The notes beneath the pieces were generated by a model. That model saw nothing but the letters and a program-made list of their open reading frames with translations, ran no database searches and was not told the DNA's origin. From Rubrobacter sp. (lineage in GTDB: Bacteria; Actinomycetota; Rubrobacteria; Rubrobacterales; Rubrobacteraceae), in NCBI GenBank assembly GCA_016781885.1, contig JADDPM010000010.1, positions 1 to 25,821 of the forward strand: a stretch of DNA of 25,821 nt, given 5' to 3'. Below, piece by piece: positions 1-5,788 of the stretch (position 1 is the first letter of the stretch; each line of letters opens with the position of its first letter). The translations under genes and the position numbers were made by a program.

Positions 1-102
1 CGTGGGAAGGAGGTCGCCGCGGTGCTAAAGGCCGCCCGCGAAGCCGCGAGGGGAGACGTGGGCAGCGCGGGCGAGGAGCTCGAAGCCTGGGGCGAGAGCT
101 GA
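1..102 (+). CDS. C-terminal end of an upstream gene (partial)
   Basis: An open frame enters from the left edge and stops with TGA at 100-102, overlapping the ATG of the ChrB-type gene as TGATG. The 33 visible residues are Ala/Glu-rich and helical, ending in EELEAWGES. The overlap means translational coupling with the following gene, so it probably belongs to the same chromate/metal stress operon. In genomes with split ChrB the neighbour is often the ChrB N-terminal half or a ChrA transporter, but too little is visible to choose. Confidence 0.5.
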   Translation, partial: RGKEVAAVLKAAREAARGDVGSAGEELEAWGES

Positions 103-518
103 TGCTCTGGGCGACCCGCCGCGGGTGCCACGTAGACCGCACCGCCTGCATCTGGCTCATAAGGCGCTTCGTGGACCCGGAGGCGACCTTCGTCTTCTTT
201 AGGGATCCGTCCGAGGCCCTGGAGGAAGCAGAGCTATTCGACGTGGCTGGCGCGAGGCTCTCCCACCATGGGGAAGACTGCTCCTTCGAGACCTTCCTTA
301 AGGAGTACGACTTGAAGGACCCGGTGCTCGCCGAGATCGCCGAGATAGTCCACGACGCGGACCTCATGGACGAGAAGTACGGCCGCCCCGAGTCCGAAGG
401 ACTGGACGCCATCATTCGGGGGATGCAACTCACCCTACCCGATGACGATGCCCTCAACCACCATACCGACGTCCTCTACCACGGCCTCTACGCCTATCTG
501 AGCCGGGTGGTGCTCTAG
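102..518 (+). CDS. chrB: Chromate resistance protein, ChrB C-terminal domain
   Basis: A 138-aa protein matching the stand-alone C-terminal domain of ChrB. Visible family landmarks are WATRRGCHVDRTACIWLIRR at the N-terminus (the W-x-TR...DR-x-A-x-x-WLIRRF block), FDVAGARLSHHGEDCSFETF in the middle (H/C/E residues typical of the family) and AEIVHDADLMDEKYG followed by GLDAIIRGM. ChrB proteins sense chromate and allow expression of the ChrA efflux pump; the C-terminal domain carries the conserved His/Cys/Asp residues thought to bind metal. It starts at an ATG overlapping the stop of the upstream gene, so it is co-translated with it. No ChrA is visible to the right. The family call is firm; the exact role (regulator or chromate-handling enzyme) is not established for single-domain versions. 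Confidence 0.85.
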   Translation: MLWATRRGCHVDRTACIWLIRRFVDPEATFVFFRDPSEALEEAELFDVAGARLSHHGEDCSFETFLKEYDLKDPVLAEIAEIVHDADLMDEKYGRPESEGLDAIIRGMQLTLPDDDALNHHTDVLYHGLYAYLSRVVL

Positions 519-603
519 CGTGGCCCCGAAGACAGAATCCGTTCTTAGGGGATTCTTAATCTTGCGGGTAAAGATTTAGGCGCCAGCGAGAAGGAGGTCG
601 AAA

Positions 604-681
604 ATCAGGAACCCGCTGCACGAGTCGATCCGTCCCAAGAGCATAGCCGGATACTCTGTGGCGGGATGGGCCAGGGAATGA
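604..681 (+). CDS. Possible 25-aa ORF with ATC start, coupled to the TVP38 gene
   Basis: An ideal Shine-Dalgarno AAGGAGG (591-597) sits six bases before an ATC codon that opens the frame IRNPLHESIRPKSIAGYSVA and continues to a TGA at 679-681. The stop overlaps the ATG at 678 as ATGA. The frame is open back to a TAG at 577-579 with no ATG, GTG or TTG at its head. Either a former ATG has become ATC (a dead or weak leader gene) or ATC is used as a rare start. Function unknown; the product has no clear membrane segment or motif. Confidence 0.3.
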   Translation: MRNPLHESIRPKSIAGYSVAGWARE

Positions 682-1538
682 AACGACGCGTACTGCCCGG
701 GTGGGCGGCCGAGAGGTGGCGCGGCCTGGTCGTCGCGGCCCTGCTCGCGCTCGTGCTCCTGACAGGCGCGATCTTCCTCGTCTGGTGGTTCGGCGGCTTC
801 GAGCAGTTGCGGGCGCTGTCCGAAGAATTGCAGGCTCTAGGCGAACGCCTGCGGGCGCTGGTCGAGGGTGCCGGCCCCTGGGCGCCGCTGGCATACGTCG
901 CAGCCAAGGCTTTCACCTTCGCCGTGGTGCCGCCTGCTAGCTCCCCGCTCAACATAGCCTCGGGCGCCCTCTTCGGGCTCTTCTGGGGCGTCCTGCTCAC
1001 GGCGATCGGCGACACTTTGGCCGGCTGCACCCTGTACGGGCTAGCGCGCGCCCTCGGACGCGGCCCCGTGGCCCGGCTCGTGGGGGACAGGGGCATGAAG
1101 CGCGTGGACCGGGTGCTCGATCGGGGCTTAGGGGGCTGGCCCGAGCTGACCTTCGTCCGGCTGGTGCTCCCCATCCCGTACAACCTGGTCAGCCTCGCCG
1201 CCGGCCTCACCCGCGAGCTTTCGTTTCGGCAGTACCTCGTCGTGACCTTTTTGACAGCCTCGATTCCGAACGTCTTCGAGGTGGGGTTCGGGGCGGGGCT
1301 GGCTACCGGCCAGTGGGCGGAGGCGGCGCTCGCCGTCGGGCTCACCGCCATCGGCGTAGCGGCGCTGCTCACGCGGCGGAGCGTCCGGGAGACCCTCGTG
1401 CGCGTCCTGCGCTCGAAGCTGGGCAAAGGGGAGCAGTCGCAGGACCAGGAAGACACGCACGATAAGGACCGGGGCCAAGGCCAGAGCCCGGCAGGTCGCC
1501 GCGCGGACACGCGCTCCGGGAAGGACGATACGTCGTGA
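678..1538 (+). CDS. TVP38/TMEM64 family (DedA superfamily) membrane protein
   Basis: A polytopic inner-membrane protein of about 286 aa. A first helix near residues 13-36 (VVAALLALVLLTGAIFLVWW) is followed by an amphipathic segment, then the SNARE-associated/DedA core: FAVVPPASSPLNIASGALFG, WGVLLTAIGDTLAGCTLYGL with its small-residue packing, the arginine-rich loop GRGPVARLVGDRGMKR, and FVRLVLPIPYNLVSLAAGLT. The pattern F-x-R-x-x-P-x-x-P-x-x-x-x-x-x-x-A-G is diagnostic of the family. DedA-superfamily members are implicated in lipid scrambling and membrane-potential homeostasis; the substrate here is unknown. The C-terminal 50 residues are charged and cytosolic. ATG 678 is preferred because it overlaps a small upstream frame (ATGA); an in-frame ATG at 666 is the alternative. 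Confidence 0.8.
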   Translation: MKRRVLPGWAAERWRGLVVAALLALVLLTGAIFLVWWFGGFEQLRALSEELQALGERLRALVEGAGPWAPLAYVAAKAFTFAVVPPASSPLNIASGALFGLFWGVLLTAIGDTLAGCTLYGLARALGRGPVARLVGDRGMKRVDRVLDRGLGGWPELTFVRLVLPIPYNLVSLAAGLTRELSFRQYLVVTFLTASIPNVFEVGFGAGLATGQWAEAALAVGLTAIGVAALLTRRSVRETLVRVLRSKLGKGEQSQDQEDTHDKDRGQGQSPAGRRADTRSGKDDTS

Positions 1539-1674
1539 CCAGACCACCCCGTCTGCCCCTTCCGATGGTCGCCGGCCCCCCGCGCACGTTCCGCAATGGT
1601 CCCTCAGCGCCCAAACCGGGGGGTGATCCGGCATAGGCCCGTACAAGGTCGAGATCTCGGGGCTCCGGTACGCG

Positions 1675-2355
1675 GTGGATGGGGCGGAGATCCTGAAAGG
1701 GATCGACGTCCGCGTCCCCGAGGGGGAGATCACCTGCGTCGTGGGCCCCTCGGGGGCGGGCAAGAGCACGCTGCTCAGGGCCGTCAACCGCCTCATAGAA
1801 CCCACCGAGGGCGAGGTCTACCTGGCCGGGACCCCTACTAGCGAGATCGATCCTCTAGAACTCAGGCGGCGGATAGGAATGGTCTTCCAGCTCCCCGCGC
1901 TCTTCGGGGAGACAGTAGAAGACGCCGTCCTCTACGGGCTGCGCCTAAGGGGAGGCAAGAAGGCCGATGCGGGCGAGTTGCTGGAGAAGGTGGGCCTCGA
2001 CCCTTCTTTGAAGGAACGGGACCCGCAGGACCTCTCCGTCGGGCAGCAGCAACGGGTCTCGGTCGCCCGGGCCCTGGCGCTCGACCCGGAGGTCTTGCTC
2101 ATGGACGAGCCGACGAGCTCGCTCGACGAGGCGGCGCGACGCAGGGTGGAGGATCTCACCCAGGAGCTGAACGAGCGGTCGGGGCTGACGATCCTGCTGG
2201 TGAGTCACGACCTGTCCCAGGTCGAGCGCGTGGCGGATCGCGTAGTGCTCCTGGTGGAGGGGAGGAGCGAGGGCGAGTGGGGCAAGGAGGAGTTCCTCTC
2301 CGGTAAGGTGGACAACGAGAAGGCTAAGCGCTTCGTCCACGGGGAGCTCGAGTAG
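1675..2355 (+). CDS. fetA: ABC transporter ATP-binding protein, FetA/YbbL type
   Basis: A 226-aa ABC ATPase with all motifs intact: Walker A GPSGAGKST, Q-loop GMVFQLPALFG, signature LSVGQQQRVSVARAL, Walker B EVLLMDEPTSSLD and H-loop LLVSHD. It lies directly against a FetB-type permease (stop TAG touches the next GTG), so the two form one exporter; E. coli FetAB (YbbL/YbbM) exports iron and raises peroxide resistance. The GTG at 1675 is the first standard start, but the same frame is open from 1627 and encodes YKVEISGLRYA, which looks like the normal first strand of an ABC domain. A near-perfect Shine-Dalgarno (GGGGGTGATCC, 1619-1629) precedes an ATA at 1633, so the true protein may begin there. 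Metal specificity is inferred from the partner only. Confidence 0.85.
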   Translation: MDGAEILKGIDVRVPEGEITCVVGPSGAGKSTLLRAVNRLIEPTEGEVYLAGTPTSEIDPLELRRRIGMVFQLPALFGETVEDAVLYGLRLRGGKKADAGELLEKVGLDPSLKERDPQDLSVGQQQRVSVARALALDPEVLLMDEPTSSLDEAARRRVEDLTQELNERSGLTILLVSHDLSQVERVADRVVLLVEGRSEGEWGKEEFLSGKVDNEKAKRFVHGELE

Positions 2356-3144
2356 GTGGCGGGGGGCTTGGGATTGGAAGGCTTGGGGACTGTAGCAACG
2401 GCCCTGCTCGCCCTGGGGCTCGTCGCCGTGGCGGTCGCCCTGAGCCTCTACGAGCGGCTGGGCCTGCAGGGGGACATCGGGGTTGCTGTGGTGCGCTCGT
2501 TTGTGCAGCTCACCGCGATCGGGTTCGTGATCCAGTTCGTCTTCGGGCTCGAGAACATAGGTTACGTCGCCTTGCTCTTGGCCGGCATGGTCGCTTTCGG
2601 CGGCTGGACCTCTTCGCGCCGGGCCGAAGGGGTCCCCAGGGCGTTCGTCCTCGCAACCGCGGCGATCGGGGTAGCCGCCGTCGTCACCGTCGGCCTGCTG
2701 CTCCTGCTCCAGATAGTGCCGCCGACGGCCAGATATCTCATACCGCTCGGAGGTATGGTGATCGGCAACTCCATGAACACCGCGAGCCTGACGATGAGCA
2801 GGATCCGGGACGACGTCTCGGAGCAGCGCCTCAAGGTGGAGGCGGCCCTGGCCCTCGGGGCCACCAGCCGCCAGGCCGTCTCGCCGATCCTGAAAGCCTC
2901 TCTGAGGAGCGCCATGATCCCTATCATAGACTCCACGAAGACGGTGGGCCTCGTGTTCCTGCCGGGGGCGATGGCCGGCATGATCATCGGCGGGGCGGAT
3001 CCTTTGGAGGCGGTGCGGCTGCAGATAGTGGTCATGTACATGCTCCTGGGGAGCGTCTCCATCGCGGCCATTCTGGTCGGGCTGCTCTCTTACCGCTCCT
3101 TCTTCACCCCCCGCCACCAACTTCGTGCCTCATTGCTCAAATAG
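2356..3144 (+). CDS. fetB: ABC transporter permease, FetB/YbbM (UPF0014) family
   Basis: A 262-aa polytopic permease. Family signatures are RSFVQLTAIGFVIQFVFG near residue 50, PLGGMVIGNSMNTASLTMSR near 130-150, EAALALGATSRQAVSPILKA near 165-185 (the cytoplasmic coupling region that contacts the ATPase), and IPIIDSTKTVGLVFLPGAMA followed by GMIIGGADP. Six to seven hydrophobic segments are visible. It follows the ATPase with no gap and is surely translated with it. By analogy with E. coli FetB it exports iron or another transition metal, which fits the neighbouring ChrB-type gene. An in-frame TTG 12 bases downstream has a G-rich leader and could be the real start. It faces the minus-strand nuclease gene across a 77-bp gap with no obvious terminator. 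Confidence 0.85.
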   Translation: MAGGLGLEGLGTVATALLALGLVAVAVALSLYERLGLQGDIGVAVVRSFVQLTAIGFVIQFVFGLENIGYVALLLAGMVAFGGWTSSRRAEGVPRAFVLATAAIGVAAVVTVGLLLLLQIVPPTARYLIPLGGMVIGNSMNTASLTMSRIRDDVSEQRLKVEAALALGATSRQAVSPILKASLRSAMIPIIDSTKTVGLVFLPGAMAGMIIGGADPLEAVRLQIVVMYMLLGSVSIAAILVGLLSYRSFFTPRHQLRASLLK

Positions 3145-3221
3145 CTCACGGAAGCTCGGTGACTCGGCCCACCCGACCGACCGGCTTTGTCCACAGAGCC
3201 TCCCCGCAGCGATGTCAATCG

Positions 3222-4193
3222 TCAGTAGCCATCTATCTCAGGACAGGAGCCCCACAGCCCCGCCCCCCTCTCTTCGGCCTCCTCGCGCAGGCGCTCGAAC
3301 TCGCGGCGGTGCTCGTGGGAGAAGGAGATTGTGCGGGCAAGCCCGAACTGGATGAGGAACTTGTTGTAGAGGCGTTCGTAGCGCCCATCACCATCCACGT
3401 CGAGGTAGACGTAGGCAAGGGTGCGCCCGTAGGCGTCCTCGGAGTCGCCGATGCGCGGGATCTCCAGGCGTACGAGCCTGTCGGTGAGGATCTGCTCGGT
3501 GTAATCCGATGCTTGAGGACCGAAGCAGCCCACCGGCTCGTCCGAGGACACCGTCTCCGGCGTGTCCACACCGATGAGCCTCACCGGGGTGGTCCGACCC
3601 TGAGTCTCCACGTCTATCGTGTCGCCGTCCGTTATCTGTGTGACGGTGCCGTAGAGTTGGTCGTCGCCGCCCATTCGATAGATCAGCCCGTCGAAGCCTA
3701 CCCTGCTGATCGGATAGAAGAGCAGGGCAAAGACCAGGGCAAGCGCCACGAAGACGCGCTCAGAGTTGCCACCGGAGATGACGCGGTACTCGTCCCTGCC
3801 AGGAAAGACGGCTATCGCTCTCGAGGGCCAGAAGAGCTGGACACCACCCAAAGTCATCATGTCGGCGAAGAGGTGCGACCCGTAGCCGACGAAGACAGCG
3901 ATGGCAGGAGCAGGCCATCCTACCAACCACCACAAAGGAGGCGCGAGGAGGGCGGTGACAAAAACAAGGGCTATCAGGGAGTGCAGGAAGCTGCGATGCC
4001 CGAAGAGGCGGTGGAGGTCCTCGGAGATGCTCCCTAACTGGTAGCCAAGCCAACTCTTTGGATAGTCGGCGTCGGGAAGTACGCTAGTCGTAGCGGCCAC
4101 GAGCACGGAAGGGACCTCGTAGTGGACGTCGAAGACGGCAGTGGTGGCGAACCAGCAGCACTCGGCGAAGACCAGGTGCGTTGCTACCTTCAC
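3222..4193 (-). CDS. YdjM-like membrane protein fused to a staphylococcal-type (SNc) nuclease
   Basis: A 323-aa two-part protein. Residues 1-165 resemble the YdjM/DUF457 metal-dependent hydrolase family: LPDADYPKSWLG (39-50), FGHRSFLHSLIA (64-75), GYGSHLFADMMTLGGVQLFW (103-122) and three or four hydrophobic segments, the last at 147-163. Residues 180-316 are a complete thermonuclease domain: TDGDT (188-192), PVRLIGVDTPE (203-213), AYGRTLAYVYLD (254-265) and GAGLWGSC at the end. D189/D191, R205, D210, E213 and R257 occupy the positions of the metal ligands and catalytic Arg/Glu/Arg of staphylococcal nuclease, so it should cut DNA or RNA with calcium. The nuclease would be tethered to the membrane; on which side cannot be read from sequence. 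It overlaps the upstream gene by 4 bp (ATGA) and is the distal gene of the minus-strand element block. Confidence 0.8.
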   Translation of the reverse strand: MKVATHLVFAECCWFATTAVFDVHYEVPSVLVAATTSVLPDADYPKSWLGYQLGSISEDLHRLFGHRSFLHSLIALVFVTALLAPPLWWLVGWPAPAIAVFVGYGSHLFADMMTLGGVQLFWPSRAIAVFPGRDEYRVISGGNSERVFVALALVFALLFYPISRVGFDGLIYRMGGDDQLYGTVTQITDGDTIDVETQGRTTPVRLIGVDTPETVSSDEPVGCFGPQASDYTEQILTDRLVRLEIPRIGDSEDAYGRTLAYVYLDVDGDGRYERLYNKFLIQFGLARTISFSHEHRREFERLREEAEERGAGLWGSCPEIDGY

Positions 4194-4837
4194 TCGTCTC
4201 TGGGCCTTTGCATCTTGAAGAAGAAGGGACGCAGACCGTACATCAAGGCGAAGCCAATGCCAGCGAGGATGTAGAGGCTCTGATCGTCGAGACCGAGGGA
4301 GATGTAGCGCACAGCCATTGCTACTGCGGCGAGGACGAAGATCGCGGGGGTCATATCGATGTAACGCTTCTCATCTTCGAGGCGCAGCTCCTCCACCTCT
4401 GCGCCGAGGCGCTCTATGGCCGAGCGTCCCGTGCCCGCCAAGTGTCCCTCCACGACGATACGCTTGCCCTTCACGATAGGACCGAGGACATGCTCGATCT
4501 CGCCCATAGAGGAGCGGTAGAGGGCACGCTGCAACCCAGCCTCGTCAACGTCCCTGCCCCTCACCTCACCGAGTGCCTTCGGATCGAGCAAGCCCTTCCT
4601 CCACGCTTCGAGCGCCAGGTGGACGAGCGCGGCCTTCCTCGCACCCGCGGGTATCTTGAAGTCCCCGGCACCCTCTCCCCCGTTCCGAGGCTGGCGGTGA
4701 CGGCGTGAGGCGTCGAAGCCCCGGCCCGGACGGACGGCGCTCCCCGTCGAGAAGTCGGGGACGCCGCTACTGCCGCGAGGCGGGCGTCGCCCTCTCCCGC
4801 CGCTCCTGCCGTTGTTCTTTGAGGTGTCGAAGTCCAA
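4190..4837 (-). CDS. Unknown protein with two C-terminal membrane helices
   Basis: A 215-aa protein that I do not recognise. The first 65 residues are disordered and rich in Arg, Gly and Ser. The middle (about 70-165) is helical with heptad character and includes AALVHLALEAWRKGLLDPKA. Two hydrophobic segments near the C-terminus (about 166-184 AIFVLAAVAMAVRYISLGL and 189-205 LYILAGIGFALMYGLRP) make a hairpin, and the tail is basic. A TTG start is chosen because AGGAGG lies about nine bases upstream. It overlaps the nuclease-fusion gene by 4 bp, so the two are co-translated and probably work together at the membrane. The disordered basic N-terminus could bind nucleic acid; that is inference. 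Confidence 0.65.
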   Translation of the reverse strand: MDFDTSKNNGRSGGRGRRPPRGSSGVPDFSTGSAVRPGRGFDASRRHRQPRNGGEGAGDFKIPAGARKAALVHLALEAWRKGLLDPKALGEVRGRDVDEAGLQRALYRSSMGEIEHVLGPIVKGKRIVVEGHLAGTGRSAIERLGAEVEELRLEDEKRYIDMTPAIFVLAAVAMAVRYISLGLDDQSLYILAGIGFALMYGLRPFFFKMQRPRDE

Positions 4838-4941
4838 CTGGTTCTTCCTCCTGGCTTCGCCGGGCGTGTGACGGCCGCGCGTGTGACCAACATTCTTATA
4901 AAGGGTTTCTCACACACAACGCGCCTTTCCGACGATGGCGT
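4838..4941 (-). promoter_or_regulatory. Possible promoter/operator region before the membrane-protein pair
   Basis: The gap upstream of the TTG at 4837 is AT-richer than its surroundings. It contains a minus-strand TATAAG (10-element-like, about 4898-4903) and two direct copies of CGTGTGAC (4865-4872 and 4880-4887) spaced 15 bp apart, a spacing and placement that fit an operator. No good -35 box is visible. It may give the two membrane genes their own transcript, separate from the primase operon upstream. Confidence 0.25.
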
Positions 4942-5172
4942 CTACGCCTCCATCTTGTCGGTACGGACGCGCCGGAGGCCGTCTTCGTGGAAGCCCAGGT
5001 CGGCGGGCTCCGTCCCTTCCAGCCGGTCGAGCGCCTCGCCGAGCAGGTCCTTCGCCAACGCCACACGCTTCTTAGGGCCGGGTGGCCTGCCTTCGTAGAC
5101 GTAGCGCAAGGCGATGGCGAGATTGCCCTCCCCTGTGCGGGCGGCGGAGATCGCCAGGACCTCGACCTTCAG
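4942..5172 (-). CDS. Small unknown protein, CTG start coupled to the upstream gene
   Basis: A 76-aa protein, LKVEVLAISAARTGEGNLAI onward, ending RRVRTDKMEA. Its pattern of alternating hydrophobics suggests a small alpha/beta fold; function unrecognised. The best start is a CTG at 5172 that overlaps the preceding stop as CTGA and has AAGGAGG six bases upstream. The standard alternative, ATG 5217, lies 48 bp inside the previous gene, has no good ribosome-binding site and would add a low-complexity Pro/Arg stretch. It is the fifth gene of the excisionase-primase operon. Confidence 0.55.
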   Translation of the reverse strand: MKVEVLAISAARTGEGNLAIALRYVYEGRPPGPKKRVALAKDLLGEALDRLEGTEPADLGFHEDGLRRVRTDKMEA

Positions 5173-5447
5173 CGCGACCCTCCTTCGCGGCGGACCGCTT
5201 CGAGGTCGGGGGTCCATGGCCCCGAGAGCAGGATCCTGGCGAGCCCGGCCTCGTTGCCCCGCACGCACCGCACGACCCGCTCGGCGTGAGCCGGGGAGAG
5301 CGAGTGCAGGCCGCTCACGACTACGCGGCAGCTCAGGGGCTCCTCCGGGTCCTCTTCGACCCGCACGTCGAGGTCCAGGGCGCGGAGCTCCAGGTAGAGA
5401 GCACGTGCCCGCTTGCGCCGGCGGGCGATCTCGGCGTAGGAGCTCAT
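5169..5447 (-). CDS. Small unknown protein of the primase operon
   Basis: A 92-aa protein starting MSSYAEIARRRKRARALYLE. Its ATG overlaps the stop of the TubC-N-like gene as ATGA and its own stop overlaps the CTG of the next gene. The N-terminus is a strongly basic helix; the rest (LDVRVEEDPEEPLSCRVVVS, then HAERVVRCVRGNEAGLARIL) looks like a compact alpha/beta domain. The tail 'V-R-x-N-E-A-G-L-A-R-I-L' resembles the helix motif often seen in TubC-N-like plasmid proteins, so it may be a divergent relative of its neighbour. Function unknown; synteny suggests an accessory replication or maintenance role. Confidence 0.6.
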   Translation of the reverse strand: MSSYAEIARRRKRARALYLELRALDLDVRVEEDPEEPLSCRVVVSGLHSLSPAHAERVVRCVRGNEAGLARILLSGPWTPDLEAVRREGGSR

Positions 5448-5788
5448 CGGTCTCTGTTCACCCTGCGGTAGGCCCTGGCGGACTCTACGACGGATGGCGG
5501 GCACCCGGACGCTTTTACGTCGTGCCACTCGCCCGTGGTGGGGTCGTGCAGGGAGATCCAGCCGGGCTCCCTGGACCACTTGATGACCAGCCCCCTGCGG
5601 TCGGCGTCCTCCAGCCTCTTGCGCTCCCGGTGGAGGAGCTTGAGGAGTTGCTGCTTGTTGGCGGCGAGTTTGTGCCTGGCCTCGTCGGTGAGGACGCCCT
5701 TCGGCGCGTCGACGTGCAGGGAGAGGCCGTCGGCCTCAAGGCGGACGTCAAGCTCTCGCATCTCCTCGAGCAGAGCCTGAGTGTTCAG
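5444..5788 (-). CDS. TubC N-terminal docking-domain-like protein
   Basis: About 114 aa. The first 50 residues match the TubC-N-like fold found in small proteins beside plasmid/ICE primases: ALLEEMRELDVRLEADGLSL, then VDAPKGVLTDEARHKLAANK and QQLLKLLHRER. A basic C-terminal region includes VIKWSREPGWISLHDPTTGE. The most natural start is a CTG at 5788 that overlaps the primase stop as CTGA, with GAGAGG eight bases upstream; the first ATG is at 5761 and would remove the first strand-helix. Its job in these elements is not established; docking to the primase or another operon protein is a reasonable inference. Confidence 0.6.
   Translation of the reverse strand: MNTQALLEEMRELDVRLEADGLSLHVDAPKGVLTDEARHKLAANKQQLLKLLHRERKRLEDADRRGLVIKWSREPGWISLHDPTTGEWHDVKASGCPPSVVESARAYRRVNRDR

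Noticed and set aside
605..1510. Long minus-strand frame of 301 codons
   Set aside because: It is the antisense shadow of the TVP38 gene; Ser/Arg/Thr-rich with no motif, typical of reverse frames in GC-rich DNA.
1945..3120. Minus-strand frame of 391 codons
   Set aside because: Antisense to FetA/FetB; the His/Asp/Gln/Arg-rich composition is the shadow pattern of GC-rich genes, while the plus strand has perfect ABC motifs.
3159..4037. Plus-strand frame of 292 codons
   Set aside because: Antisense to the nuclease fusion, whose catalytic motifs are all on the minus strand.
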